Assembly: GCA_964603595.1 (NCBI GenBank)
Contig: CAZRVN010000003.1
Span: 186,001-250,000 of the forward strand
DNA: 64,000 nucleotides
Origin: JAQVEM01 sp964603595
GTDB taxonomy: Bacteria > Actinomycetota > Humimicrobiia > Humimicrobiales > Humimicrobiaceae
Direction of reading: 5' to 3'
In this document: positions 18,186 to 26,887 of the stretch, one piece after another
How the letters are laid out: each line of letters begins with the position of its first letter
Position numbering within the stretch: the first letter of the stretch is position 1
Program-made: the position numbers and the translations under genes
The notes under the pieces: model-generated
Told to the model about the DNA's origin: nothing
Databases searched by the model: none
The model's input: only the letters and a program-made list of their open reading frames with translations

Positions 18186-19595
18186 TTGGGCCAGGATGAT
18201 GATCCTTTAATATCAATTATAACAGTAAATTTTAATGGCAAGCCATTTTTAAAAAATCTTTTTAATTCTATAGCCAATCTTAATTATCCGGCTGAATCAA
18301 TCCAGACGATAATGATTGATAATAATTCTGCTGATGGGTCTGTTGAATTTACAAAAAAAGAGTTTCCATGGGTAGAAGTGGTTACTCTTAAAGAGAACAG
18401 GGGTTATGCCGGTGGTAATAATGAAGGATTCAGGCATTCAAAAGGCCGGTATATAGCTTTAATAAATAATGACTGTATCGTTGAAAAGGATTGGCTGGCT
18501 GAAATGCTGTCAATCTTTAAACAATCAACGAAAGATTCAAAGATAGGCGCTGTGGGGTCCAGAGTTGTTTTTTATTACAGATATTTACCTTTTCAGCTGA
18601 TTGCAAGCAGTATCAGGCAGGAAGGAAGTGGCAAAAACAGGAAGTCCAGAAGACTGGGTGTTAAGATAGGCGATCTGACTGTAGGTTACAGTGGAAAGGG
18701 AAAGAATTATGGTGTTGATTTAGATAAGAGTGTTAAGTATCTGGATGGCTTCTATCCTGCTGAGCCGGATAAGGAGGGAGGAATATACCACTGGACACAG
18801 GGTAATGCGATACTGGCAATACCGGTAGAAAGTCCTGATAGAGATATGAAAATAAAGTTTAAGGTATGCTCGCATATTTCACCAAATAATTTACAGGTTG
18901 TTCTGGGTGAAGAGATATTAAAAGATATAAAACTTTCGCGGAAATTGAAAACAGTAAAAATAGAAATACCAGAACGTTTATTTGTCCACTGCAAGGATAT
19001 TATAAACAGCTGCGGTGTTAAAATAAATAATTCATTCTACAGCAGGGACAGAGGTTTTGAGAGCATTGATGAAGGCCAGTACAGCCGTGTTGGGGAGGTA
19101 TTTGGTGTTTCCGGGAGCAGTTGCATGATAGATAGAAAAATGCTTGAAGAGGTGGGCTTTTTTGATGATAACTTCTTTACCTATTATGAAGATATAGATT
19201 TGTTCTGGAGGGCACGGCTAAACGGCTGGAAAAATTTCTTTACCCCAAAATCCGTGGCAAGGCATTTTCATTGCGGGACAGATAAAGAGTGGTCCTATAA
19301 TTTTACTTATTATGTAGTAAGAAACAGACTGCTTATGATTTTTAAATGCGGCTGGCCTCTTTTGTTTCTAAGGTGTTATCTGGTATTTGTAATTTCAGGT
19401 TTAATTCATGTGCTGTATTATCTTTTTGGCCTGTTAAAAGGCCTTAAACATAAAAGAATTGACATACCTGTAAGAATAAGGGTATTTTTTGAACTTTTTT
19501 ATTTATTACCAGGAAATTTGATAAGAAGAATTAAAATCAGGACTGGCGGTAAAGTAAAGGACAAAATTATAAAAAGCTGGATGAGGAGTTTTTAG
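18186..19595 (+). CDS. Family 2 glycosyltransferase with an inserted beta-sandwich domain
   Basis: The start is TTG; a weak GGTGAG site lies at 18171-18176. The GT2 core is split. The first part has IITVNFNGKPFLKNLF, IDNNSADGS near residue 38 and LINNDCIVEK near residue 94. The last part has SSCMIDRKMLEEVGFFDDNF and YYEDIDLFWRARLNG near residue 335. Between them (about 175-305) is an insert with FYPAEPDKEGGIYHWTQGNA and alternating strands, like the beta-sandwich found in some surface glycosyltransferases. C-terminal hydrophobic segments (about 385-420) may bind the membrane. Function is in surface polysaccharide assembly; donor unknown. Confidence 0.75.
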   Translation: MGQDDDPLISIITVNFNGKPFLKNLFNSIANLNYPAESIQTIMIDNNSADGSVEFTKKEFPWVEVVTLKENRGYAGGNNEGFRHSKGRYIALINNDCIVEKDWLAEMLSIFKQSTKDSKIGAVGSRVVFYYRYLPFQLIASSIRQEGSGKNRKSRRLGVKIGDLTVGYSGKGKNYGVDLDKSVKYLDGFYPAEPDKEGGIYHWTQGNAILAIPVESPDRDMKIKFKVCSHISPNNLQVVLGEEILKDIKLSRKLKTVKIEIPERLFVHCKDIINSCGVKINNSFYSRDRGFESIDEGQYSRVGEVFGVSGSSCMIDRKMLEEVGFFDDNFFTYYEDIDLFWRARLNGWKNFFTPKSVARHFHCGTDKEWSYNFTYYVVRNRLLMIFKCGWPLLFLRCYLVFVISGLIHVLYYLFGLLKGLKHKRIDIPVRIRVFFELFYLLPGNLIRRIKIRTGGKVKDKIIKSWMRSF

Positions 19596-19604
19596 CAGGT
19601 TTTT

Positions 19605-21233
19605 ATGAAAAATATTGCTATTTATGATAGGTATCTATCAACAGCAGGCGGTGGAGAGCGGTACAGCTGCAAGATTGCAGAAGTCTTATCTAAAAAAGAA
19701 GGATACAGTATAGATTTAATAACCGATATATATGCTAACCTTGAAGAGATATCAGGGAAGTTAAATCTTGATCTCAGAAGTGTTAATTTAAAGGTATTCC
19801 CTTTTATATCAGAAGATTATGCTTCAAAAATTACCGAAAAATATGACCTTTTTATAAATGCGACTTATCTGAGTTCACTTCCCGCATACGGCAGTAAAAA
19901 TATATATTTATGTTATTTCCCAACTCCTTTTGATGTTGATTTTAGGTTTATTCATAAGTTTCTTCTATTTTTTTTCAGGTGCTCGTCTGTGTGGTTGTTT
20001 AAAATTGCAGATAGGATAGGGAAGGGTTTTGATGAGATAGGAATAGAAGAAGGTTTGTACGAACCAAGAAGATTTTTATTAAGAAGAGGAAGCTGGAGCA
20101 GCGGAAGGGTCAGGTTAGAAATAAAAGAACCGGGACCTTACTTAAGGCTGGGCTTTAAAAACCCGGAGGTAAGTGCAATCGATTTAATGAAAGTAAATAT
20201 CAGGGTATCTGAAGAAAGAGAAAAGGGAGAAAAACTGTTTTACAGTAAGGATATTGTTTTGAAAAAAGGTGTTAAGGAAATTATTGAAATCCCGCCTGGA
20301 ACTCCCGGTAGACCTAAAGTAGTCCTGATTTCGTCCGGTACCTTCGTTCCTTCAGATGCTGATAAAAATTCTAAAGATTCCAGAAAATTGGGTGTGGTAG
20401 TTTACAATTATAGTAAAATAGCTTTTTTAAAGAAAATAATTTTAAAGATTTTAGGATATATCCCATTATTCCTGGCTACTTACCCTGAGAATTTAAAATT
20501 CCTTGATACTTACCATAGAATAATTACTATCTCTAAATATTCCAGGAGGTGGGTAAAGAAATTATGGAAGCGGGAAAGTAATATTCTATACCCGCCTGTT
20601 GACATAGATAGTTTTAAAGTAAAAACAAAGGAAAAGATTATTCTTAGTGTGGGCAGGTTTTTCCCGGAGCACCATAATAAGAAACAGCTTGAGATGGTAA
20701 GAGTTTTCAGGCAACTGGTTGATAGGAACCCTGAAGAAATGAGGGGTTATACTCTATATCTGGCAGGAGGATTGAGCAGGAGGCCTGACCATCTGGAATA
20801 TGTAAAAAAAGTAATGGAAGAAAGTAAGGGTTATCCTGTAAGAGTGGTTACCAATATAGAGTGGGATAAGCTGGTGGAAATCTTTGGGAGCTCATTTATT
20901 TTCTGGCATGCTTCAGGGATGGGAGAGGATGGAGAGGCCCACCCTGAGAAGTTCGAGCATTTTGGGATTACCACCGTAGAGGCAATGGCCGCAGGGTGCA
21001 TTCCCGTGGTTATAAATAAGGGGGGACAGAAAGAAATTATAGAAAATGGTTATAACGGATTTTTATTCAACAGCTGGGAGGAGCTTAAATCTATAACTCT
21101 GGATATAATAAGAGGGAAAGCGGATATAGAAAAAATAAGGGAAAATGCTGTTATAAGCTGCCGGAGGTTTTCAAATGCCAGATTTGAAGATAATTTAAAA
21201 TCAATAGTTAACAGGGTATTAAAGGATAGTTAA
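19605..21233 (+). CDS. GT4-type glycosyltransferase with an inserted beta-sandwich domain
   Basis: The N-terminal GT-B half starts with IAIYDRYLSTAGGGERYSCK. The C-terminal half has the SVGRFFPEHHNKKQLE loop near residue 347, a HASGMGEDGEAHPEKFEHFG stretch near residue 435 and TTVEAMAAGCIPVV, which carries the conserved ExxxxG donor-binding glutamate region. Between the halves (about 148-275) is an insert beginning LYEPRRFLLRRGSWSSGRVR, analogous to the beta domain inserted in the neighbouring 18186-19595 protein. The gene is 9 bases after its neighbour, so they are co-expressed. A role in surface polysaccharide synthesis is supported by context only. Confidence 0.75.
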   Translation: MKNIAIYDRYLSTAGGGERYSCKIAEVLSKKEGYSIDLITDIYANLEEISGKLNLDLRSVNLKVFPFISEDYASKITEKYDLFINATYLSSLPAYGSKNIYLCYFPTPFDVDFRFIHKFLLFFFRCSSVWLFKIADRIGKGFDEIGIEEGLYEPRRFLLRRGSWSSGRVRLEIKEPGPYLRLGFKNPEVSAIDLMKVNIRVSEEREKGEKLFYSKDIVLKKGVKEIIEIPPGTPGRPKVVLISSGTFVPSDADKNSKDSRKLGVVVYNYSKIAFLKKIILKILGYIPLFLATYPENLKFLDTYHRIITISKYSRRWVKKLWKRESNILYPPVDIDSFKVKTKEKIILSVGRFFPEHHNKKQLEMVRVFRQLVDRNPEEMRGYTLYLAGGLSRRPDHLEYVKKVMEESKGYPVRVVTNIEWDKLVEIFGSSFIFWHASGMGEDGEAHPEKFEHFGITTVEAMAAGCIPVVINKGGQKEIIENGYNGFLFNSWEELKSITLDIIRGKADIEKIRENAVISCRRFSNARFEDNLKSIVNRVLKDS

Positions 21234-21281
21234 AAACAGGTATTTTAAAAATTAAAAAATAAGTTATTACAGGGATAAAAA

Positions 21282-22229
21282 TTGGATATAAGCATTATAA
21301 TTGTAAATTACAACAGTCTTGATTTTATTAAAAAGTGTATCAAAAGCATTAAAGGCAATATAGATAAAGATGGGCTGGATTATGAGATACTTATAGTTGA
21401 TAATAATTCAGATGATGGCAGTGTTGATTATCTGAAGGAAAAAAGTAAGGGAAGTGGCAGGTTTTGTTTAATAGCAAATAAAAGTAATGCGGGTTTTTCA
21501 AGAGCTTCAAATGCCGGAGCGTTAAAAGCAAAAGGAAGATACCTGCTTTTTTTAAATCCAGATGCGAGGTTTTTAAGCGGAAGTCTTAAGGATTTAATTA
21601 ATTTCTACGAAAGAAAAGATAAAAACGGGAAGGCAGGGGTTGTAGGAGTAAAAATCTTAAATTTTAATGGGACTCTTCAGTACAGTCCGCGGTCTTTTCC
21701 TACTCTGTCGAGACAGTTTTATGAAAGCTATTTCCTGTACAGAATTTTTAAAAAAAGCCGCGTCTTTGGTTCATATTTTTTAAGCTGGTGGGACCATGAT
21801 AACGCTACAGAAGTGGACTGGCTTACGGGTTCATTTATGTTTATAAAGAAGGATTATTTTTTAAAGGAGGGCATGTTTGACCGGGATTATTTTATGTATA
21901 GTGAAGACGCTGACCTGTGTCTCAGGTTAAACAGGGAAAATTTTAAGAATTATTATTTTCCTGATATGGTAATAGAACATGCTGATAGCGGTATTGCCTC
22001 AAGGGATATGGCTGTGAGGGAAGCAGGTATATGGGGAAGCAGAAGATTATATTTTAAAAAGAATTATTCTATGGCACATGCCATTGTGTTGAGCCTGCTT
22101 TATCAGGCGGGAATATTAAACAGGATACTGCTTTTTTTAATCCTGTCTGTGTTTAAATCGGGGAGCGGCAGTAAGGACAGGATGGTTTCTTTTTTTAAGG
22201 CCATCAGGATATATTACAGGAATTTATAA
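21282..22229 (+). CDS. Family 2 glycosyltransferase (rhamnosyltransferase-like)
   Basis: The start is TTG. The 315-residue protein carries IIIVNYNSLDFIKKCI, IVDNNSDDGS near residue 37, LFLNPDARFL near residue 88, WLTGSFMFIKKDYF and the YSEDADLCLRL motif near residue 207. The WbbL-type layout resembles 14301-15335 and 32471-33370. Two hydrophobic C-terminal segments suggest membrane contact. It is separated by two bases from the next GT2 gene. Likely adds a sugar to a lipid-linked glycan in the same pathway as its neighbours. Confidence 0.8.
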   Translation: MDISIIIVNYNSLDFIKKCIKSIKGNIDKDGLDYEILIVDNNSDDGSVDYLKEKSKGSGRFCLIANKSNAGFSRASNAGALKAKGRYLLFLNPDARFLSGSLKDLINFYERKDKNGKAGVVGVKILNFNGTLQYSPRSFPTLSRQFYESYFLYRIFKKSRVFGSYFLSWWDHDNATEVDWLTGSFMFIKKDYFLKEGMFDRDYFMYSEDADLCLRLNRENFKNYYFPDMVIEHADSGIASRDMAVREAGIWGSRRLYFKKNYSMAHAIVLSLLYQAGILNRILLFLILSVFKSGSGSKDRMVSFFKAIRIYYRNL

Positions 22230-22231
22230 TT

Positions 22232-23308
22232 ATGAAAAAAAAGCAAAGAAAAATCCTTAAAGATGTAAGCTTTATAACCACAGTTTTCAATGAGGAAAAT
22301 AGCATTATTAAATTTATGGAAAGCTTGATGGAACAGAGCTGCATGCCCGGGGAAATAGTTATAGTTGATGGGGGATCCAGAGACTATACTCTCAGGAAAG
22401 TATCAGATTTCTTTAAAAAAAGAGGGTTACATGAAGAAAGCGTGAAGGAAGAAGGTCTTTTAGAAGGCAGCAGCATGGAAGTCAGGGGAAAGCTAGAGTT
22501 AAAGGATGCTGGCGGTATAGTTAATATAAAAGTCATTGAAAAAAAAGGGGCAAATATATCTCAGGGGAGAAACGAGGCAATAAAAGCAGCATCGGGCAGG
22601 ATTATATGTGCAAGTGATGCCGGGTGCATTCTTGATAAAAACTGGATGTTAGAGATTACGAAGTTTTATAGCAGCTCTTCTACTTATGTGGTAGGGGGAT
22701 TAAGTATGCCATACTGCAGAAATTTTATTCAGAAGTGTCTGGCTGTCTGTGTGATGCCTTTAAAGGAAGAAATAAATTCTTACAGGTATATGCCTTCGTC
22801 CAGGAACATAAGTTTTATAAGGAAAGTGTGGGTTAATGCAGGTGGTTATCCTGAAGATATGGATTACGGAGAAGATATGAAATTTAATTTTAATATAAAA
22901 AAAGAAGGTTACAAAATAAGGTTTAATCCCGGTGCTGTTGTTTATTGGAAGATGAGGGAAAACCCTGTTCAGGTATTCCGTCAGTTTTTCAGGTATGCAA
23001 AAGGAGATGCCAGGGGCAGAATGTATCCAAACCGCCATATAATAAGATTTACCGGGTTTCTGGGAATTATATTAATTATATTAGGAGCATTTTATTTAAG
23101 TAAATGGATCTTTTTTGCACTTATCCCTCTTTTTATATATTATACATACAAACCATATATAAGACTTACCAAATCATTTGAAAATAAAAATAATTGTAGC
23201 TTTTACGGTAGAGAAAAGCTGCTATCTATTCTTTTTATACCGCTATTGCTTCTTCAAATTGACCTTTCAAAAATGTGCGGGTATATCAGGGGCCTCATAG
23301 AAATATAA
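22232..23308 (+). CDS. Family 2 glycosyltransferase with C-terminal membrane helices
   Basis: The protein has FITTVFNEENSIIKFMESL near residue 10, IVDGGSRDYT, a lysine-rich insert (about 65-100), ASDAGCILDKNW near residue 129 and the YGEDMKFNFNIKKEG motif near residue 212. Two membrane helices follow (about 268-310). The VDGGS and SDAG forms are typical of membrane-bound GT2 enzymes that build exopolysaccharide chains. It closes the plus-strand glycosyltransferase run. The 218 bases after it are extremely AT-rich and hold no gene. Confidence 0.8.
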   Translation: MKKKQRKILKDVSFITTVFNEENSIIKFMESLMEQSCMPGEIVIVDGGSRDYTLRKVSDFFKKRGLHEESVKEEGLLEGSSMEVRGKLELKDAGGIVNIKVIEKKGANISQGRNEAIKAASGRIICASDAGCILDKNWMLEITKFYSSSSTYVVGGLSMPYCRNFIQKCLAVCVMPLKEEINSYRYMPSSRNISFIRKVWVNAGGYPEDMDYGEDMKFNFNIKKEGYKIRFNPGAVVYWKMRENPVQVFRQFFRYAKGDARGRMYPNRHIIRFTGFLGIILIILGAFYLSKWIFFALIPLFIYYTYKPYIRLTKSFENKNNCSFYGREKLLSILFIPLLLLQIDLSKMCGYIRGLIEI

Positions 23309-23526
23309 TAGAATTATAAATTATTATAAATAAAAAATAAAAATTTCAAAAAAGTATTTAAATATTTTTGAATTTGTTTTATAATATAATCTAAAATATA
23401 TAATTTAACAATTTTATTATATAAATTTTTATTAAATATTATATAATAATAAAAATTATATATTATTATTATAATTATAAAAGTAAAAGTCGTTCTGGAA
23501 AAGATAAGATATTTAAGGAGTGGGAT
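23309..23526. other. Extremely AT-rich intergenic spacer
   Basis: The stretch is nearly all A and T, with many overlapping TATAAT-like and AATTATTA words and A-tracts, so promoter positions cannot be chosen by eye. It separates the glycosyltransferase run from the antitoxin-like gene. Curved DNA or a target for silencing proteins is possible. No open frame of useful length exists. Confidence 0.5.
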
Positions 23527-23754
23527 ATGGATTACGATGATGATGTAAGAAAAATTGACACAAATGAGTTGAGAGTAAATCTTACGAAGTATTTAACTGA
23601 GAATTTAGGGGACACCATATATATTACCAGGTATAACAGACTGGTAGCAGAGCTCAGGGTTTATACTGAAGATACCAGAAGAAAAACAGAGCTTAGGATA
23701 GCTAAGAAAATGCTTGAAGCTGCTGAAAAGGGAAAGAATAGCAAGAAAAAATAA
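23527..23754 (+). CDS. Phd/YefM-family antitoxin-like protein, no toxin partner nearby
   Basis: The ATG lies behind a good AAGGAG site (23515-23520). The 75-residue product has the Phd/YefM layout. IDTNELRVNLTKYLTENLGD is followed by the strand IYITRYNRLVAELRVY, where the family usually has a VIITRHGKPVAVL type strand, and then a charged C-terminal helix. Phd/YefM proteins bind DNA as dimers and neutralise a Doc, YoeB or PIN-type toxin encoded next door. Neither flank carries such a gene, so this is an orphan antitoxin or a stand-alone regulator. The C-terminus is shorter than in a complete toxin-binding antitoxin and ends in lysines. Confidence 0.6.
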   Translation: MDYDDDVRKIDTNELRVNLTKYLTENLGDTIYITRYNRLVAELRVYTEDTRRKTELRIAKKMLEAAEKGKNSKKK

Positions 23755-23863
23755 GAGTAGCTTAAAATGCTTTGGATAAATAGCGCGTATCCCGGGGGCA
23801 GGGCTGTGTGCTATTTGCAATTTATGAGTTTTTGCTTTACAAATTGAAGAATAGTTTTTTAAG

Positions 23864-23891
23864 TTGACTTGCGGGATAATTGTGCTAATAT
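23864..23891 (+). promoter_or_regulatory. Predicted promoter of the trp operon
   Basis: TTGACT (23864-23869) and TAATAT (23886-23891) are separated by 16 bases. Transcription would start at about 23898, 46 bases before the first leader-peptide ATG. No other good promoter was seen between the antitoxin gene and trpE. Confidence 0.6.
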
Positions 23892-23943
23892 ATAGAAAAT
23901 TCTGAAGATGTCTTAAAGGTAAGATACGGGACGAGTTAAGTTT

Positions 23944-24036
23944 ATGAAAGTTTACAAAGAAAAACACAGTTATATAAAAGAAGTTATTAGCATGTACCTC
24001 TGGCTGAAAGATAATTCCTGCTGGCAGAGCATATAG
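23944..24036 (+). CDS. Putative trp leader peptide with two Trp codons
   Basis: An ATG at 23944 opens a 30-codon frame ending in TAG at 24034-24036, and an internal ATG at 23992 would give 14 residues (MYLWLKDNSCWQSI). Trp codons stand at 24001-24003 and 24022-24024. The short version has an AAAGAAG stretch eight bases upstream. Trp is the rarest amino acid, so two in a short reading frame just ahead of trpE is the signature of a ribosome-stalling leader. The second Trp codon lies inside the 5' arm of a terminator-like hairpin (24013-24064). Which of the two starts is used is not clear. Confidence 0.6.
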   Translation: MKVYKEKHSYIKEVISMYLWLKDNSCWQSI

Positions 24037-24064
24037 ACCTGGCTGGCGGGAATTTTTATTTTTA
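24013..24064 (+). terminator. Attenuator hairpin overlapping the trp leader peptide
   Basis: Bases 24013-24025 pair with 24042-24054 over 13 base pairs (some G-U), with a 16-base loop, followed by the T-rich run at 24055-24063. The 5' arm contains the second leader Trp codon, so a stalled ribosome would stop the hairpin forming and let transcription go on into trpE. The 3' arm region (24036-24045, ACCTGGCTG-type) can alternatively pair with 24151-24159 just before a second terminator. Confidence 0.55.
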
Positions 24065-24161
24065 CCTAAAATCCTTTTTTATTACCATTCACAAACTTAC
24101 AGATCTAAATTAATCAGTAGTAAATAAAAATTCTAAGAATATCCGTGTAATGGCCGGGTAA

Positions 24162-24193
24162 AGGGCTCCCTGTAGGGAGTTCTGTCTTTTATT
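24162..24193 (+). terminator. Second terminator-like hairpin in the trp leader
   Basis: A nine-base-pair stem (24162-24170 with 24175-24183; AGGGCTCCC, loop TGTA) is followed by GTCTTTTATT. It lies 87 bases before trpE and would be the distal terminator of the leader region. Two terminator-like structures in one leader allow graded control; their relative use is not known. Confidence 0.6.
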
Positions 24194-24279
24194 AGCTGTA
24201 TACTGTCTGAACTATGATTTTTAATGATGTGAAAAATAAAAAAATATATTTTAATAAACAAGCAGAGAAGGTATAGAAT

Positions 24280-25770
24280 ATGTTTTTTCCTTCAAAAAGT
24301 GAATATATGCAGAAAGCTAAAAATTATAATCTGATACCGGTATATAAAGAATATATTGTTGATACCGAAACTCCTACTTCGTTGTTTATGAAAACTGTAG
24401 GTCCCGGCAGGAAAGGATTCCTGCTGGAGAGTATAGAAGGTATAAAAAATTTATCCAGGTATTCTTTTATCGGTATTGGCTTTAGTAATCTAATAGAGTT
24501 TAATAACGGGACTTTTTCTTTAAGCAGCAATGGTGAAAAAATATACTATATAAAAACTATAAGTCCTCTTGAAGAGCTGGAAAAGACCTTAAAATGTTAC
24601 AATCTTTACAAAAATCCGCAACTAAAGCATTTTGTGGGCGGTGCCGTAGGATATTTAAGTTATGACCTGGTAAAATACTTTGAGGAAATACCCATGCCTG
24701 AAAATAATTTATCTATTCCTGAAATAATGCTTTATCTAACAGAAGTGGTAATTGTTTTTGACCATCTGCTAAACCGTATAAAAATAATCTCTACGGTAAA
24801 GATTGGAGAGGGGATTTCTGCTGAAAAGTCTTATGACAAATCGGTTGAGAATATTGAAAGTCTTGAAGAAAAAATCAAGAAAAATAGAGGAAATAATTTT
24901 AAAAGCAGCTTTAGCCCGGAAGGCATAGGGAGTATTACCAGAGACTTAAAACTGAGTTCCAATTTTGATAAAGAAAAATTCCTTGAAGGAGTAGAAAAAG
25001 CAAAAAGGTACATAACCAGCGGAGATGCTTTCCAGATAGTTCTATCGCAGAGGTTTTATACCAGTAAGTTCTCAGATTCTTTCAGTATTTACAGGGGGAT
25101 TAGAACCGTAAATCCATCTCCGTATATGTATTATTTTGATTTTGGGAAGTTTAAGATTGCCGGGGCTTCACCTGAACCTCTTATTAAAATTAAGGGAAGC
25201 AAAGTCCTGACCTATCCAATTGCCGGCACGAGAAAAAGGGGTAAAAATGCCGGGGAGGATAGAGCCCTTATAAAAAGTTTGTTAAACGACGAAAAGGAAA
25301 AAGCAGAGCATAATATGCTGGTTGACCTTGCCAGAAACGACCTGGGAAGAATATGCAAATATAACAGCGTGAAAGTAAAGAAATATATGAGCGTGGAGAA
25401 ATACTCTCACGTAATCCATCTGGTTTCCAGGGTTGAAGGTATCCTTGACAAAAAAAATTCAATATATGATGCATTAAAAAGTGTTTTTCCTGCGGGGACT
25501 TTATCTGGTGCTCCAAAGATAAGGGCAATGCAAATTATAAGTGAGCTGGAACCCGATAGGCGTGGACCATACGGAGGCACAGTTGGATATTTTGGATATG
25601 ACGGTAATCTTGATAGTTGTATCACGATAAGGACGGCCGTTATAAAAGATAATGTAGCTTATATCCAGGCAGGAGCAGGTATTGTATATGATTCCAGGTC
25701 CGAGAATGAATATAATGAGACCTTAAATAAAGCAGCTGCTGTTTTTAAGGCCATTGGCTTATTTAAATAA
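24280..25770 (+). CDS. trpE: Anthranilate synthase component I
   Basis: TrpE makes anthranilate from chorismate with ammonia delivered by the TrpG glutaminase. The N-terminal domain holds the LLES site (48-51) that binds tryptophan for feedback inhibition. The chorismate-binding domain shows VLSQRFYTS, PSPYMYYFDF, ITYPIAGTRKRG-like and the LSGAPKIRAMQIISELEP block near residue 410, and ends with YIQAGAGIVYDSRSENEYNET. Its 496 residues are normal for the family. It is the first gene of trpEDCFBA, 39 bases before trpD. No trpG is present in the operon, so the glutaminase subunit must come from elsewhere (for instance a shared pabA). Confidence 0.95.
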   Translation: MFFPSKSEYMQKAKNYNLIPVYKEYIVDTETPTSLFMKTVGPGRKGFLLESIEGIKNLSRYSFIGIGFSNLIEFNNGTFSLSSNGEKIYYIKTISPLEELEKTLKCYNLYKNPQLKHFVGGAVGYLSYDLVKYFEEIPMPENNLSIPEIMLYLTEVVIVFDHLLNRIKIISTVKIGEGISAEKSYDKSVENIESLEEKIKKNRGNNFKSSFSPEGIGSITRDLKLSSNFDKEKFLEGVEKAKRYITSGDAFQIVLSQRFYTSKFSDSFSIYRGIRTVNPSPYMYYFDFGKFKIAGASPEPLIKIKGSKVLTYPIAGTRKRGKNAGEDRALIKSLLNDEKEKAEHNMLVDLARNDLGRICKYNSVKVKKYMSVEKYSHVIHLVSRVEGILDKKNSIYDALKSVFPAGTLSGAPKIRAMQIISELEPDRRGPYGGTVGYFGYDGNLDSCITIRTAVIKDNVAYIQAGAGIVYDSRSENEYNETLNKAAAVFKAIGLFK

Positions 25771-25809
25771 ATAATAATATAAATATTAAAAAGACGGGAG
25801 ATTTACAAA

Positions 25810-26829
25810 ATGAAAGATTTTTTGGAAAAAATTTTAAATGGGATAGACCTCAACCGTGATGAAGCATATAAAGCTATGGAGTTCATAATGGAAGGCAGGG
25901 CAAATGATTGTCAGATTGCAGCTTTTCTTACTGCCTTAAAGATGAAAGGGGAAACAGCTGCCGAGATAAGCGGTTTTTCAATGGCTATGCTGGATAAGGC
26001 AGTAAAAGTAAAAAGCAAGTACGGGGACCTTGTTGATACCTGTGGAACCGGGGGTGATGGGCTATATACTTTTAATATCTCTACCACTGCTGCATTTATA
26101 GCTGCCGGTGCAGGGGTACGGATTGCGAAACATGGTAATAGAAGTGTGTCAAGCAGGAGCGGAAGTGCGGATGTTCTGGAAGAACTCGGAGTAAATATCG
26201 ATCTTGAATGCAATGATGTAGCAGAGTGTATAGACGACATTGGAATTGGATTTATTTTTGCCCCGAAGGCGCATAGAGCCATGAAATTCGTGGCCAGGGC
26301 AAGAAAAGATATGGGAGTTAGAACAGTTTTTAATATTCTTGGACCCATTACAAACCCGGCACTTGCAAACGGGCGCGTTCTGGGAGTATTTGATAAAAAA
26401 TTAATTGATATAATGATAAATGCGCTGAAGAATCTTGGCGTGGAAAGGGCGTATGTCGTGAACAGTGAGGAAGGACTGGATGAGTTCTCTGTTTCGGGCA
26501 AAAGTATGGTAGCAGAGTTAAAAGAAGGAAAAATTACAAAATACATTTTTGACTCCGGTGAGTTGGGCTTTAAAAAATCAGCAGTTTCAGACCTTAGAGG
26601 AGGGGATGCAAAAGATAATGCAAAAATACTTAATGATATTCTTACCGGGAAAGAAAAAGGACCAAGAAAGGATTCTGCCTTAATTAACGCTGCTGCAGCA
26701 ATAGTTTCAGGACGAAAAGCAGGCAACCTGGAAGAGGGGCTAAGGATGGCTGAATGTTCTATTGAAAGCGGCGGCGCTTACGATAAATTATTAAGTTTGA
26801 TTAAATATACAAACAAGAAAACAGCTTAG
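25810..26829 (+). CDS. trpD: Anthranilate phosphoribosyltransferase
   Basis: TrpD joins anthranilate to PRPP. The PRPP loop CGTGGDG starts at residue 78, followed by NISTTAAF and the anthranilate-site stretch KHGNRSVSSRSGSADVLEEL near residue 110. Conserved RARKDMGVRTVFNILGPITN follows. At 339 residues it is a stand-alone transferase and not a TrpG-TrpD fusion, so it does not supply the missing glutaminase. A good GGGAG site precedes the ATG. Confidence 0.96.
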   Translation: MKDFLEKILNGIDLNRDEAYKAMEFIMEGRANDCQIAAFLTALKMKGETAAEISGFSMAMLDKAVKVKSKYGDLVDTCGTGGDGLYTFNISTTAAFIAAGAGVRIAKHGNRSVSSRSGSADVLEELGVNIDLECNDVAECIDDIGIGFIFAPKAHRAMKFVARARKDMGVRTVFNILGPITNPALANGRVLGVFDKKLIDIMINALKNLGVERAYVVNSEEGLDEFSVSGKSMVAELKEGKITKYIFDSGELGFKKSAVSDLRGGDAKDNAKILNDILTGKEKGPRKDSALINAAAAIVSGRKAGNLEEGLRMAECSIESGGAYDKLLSLIKYTNKKTA

Positions 26830-26887
26830 TAGCAGGAGATTTTAAAAACCGTCAAAGGTAGATGTTAATTATCAGAAGGGGATTAAT

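Noticed and set aside
23755..24279. T-box riboswitch before trpE.
   Set aside because: No T-box sequence (AGGGTGGNACCGCG type) is present; a leader peptide with Trp codons explains the region better.
25911..26726. Long open frame antisense to trpD (271 residues).
   Set aside because: trpD is unmistakable on the plus strand; the antisense frame has no domain and shadows its codon pattern.
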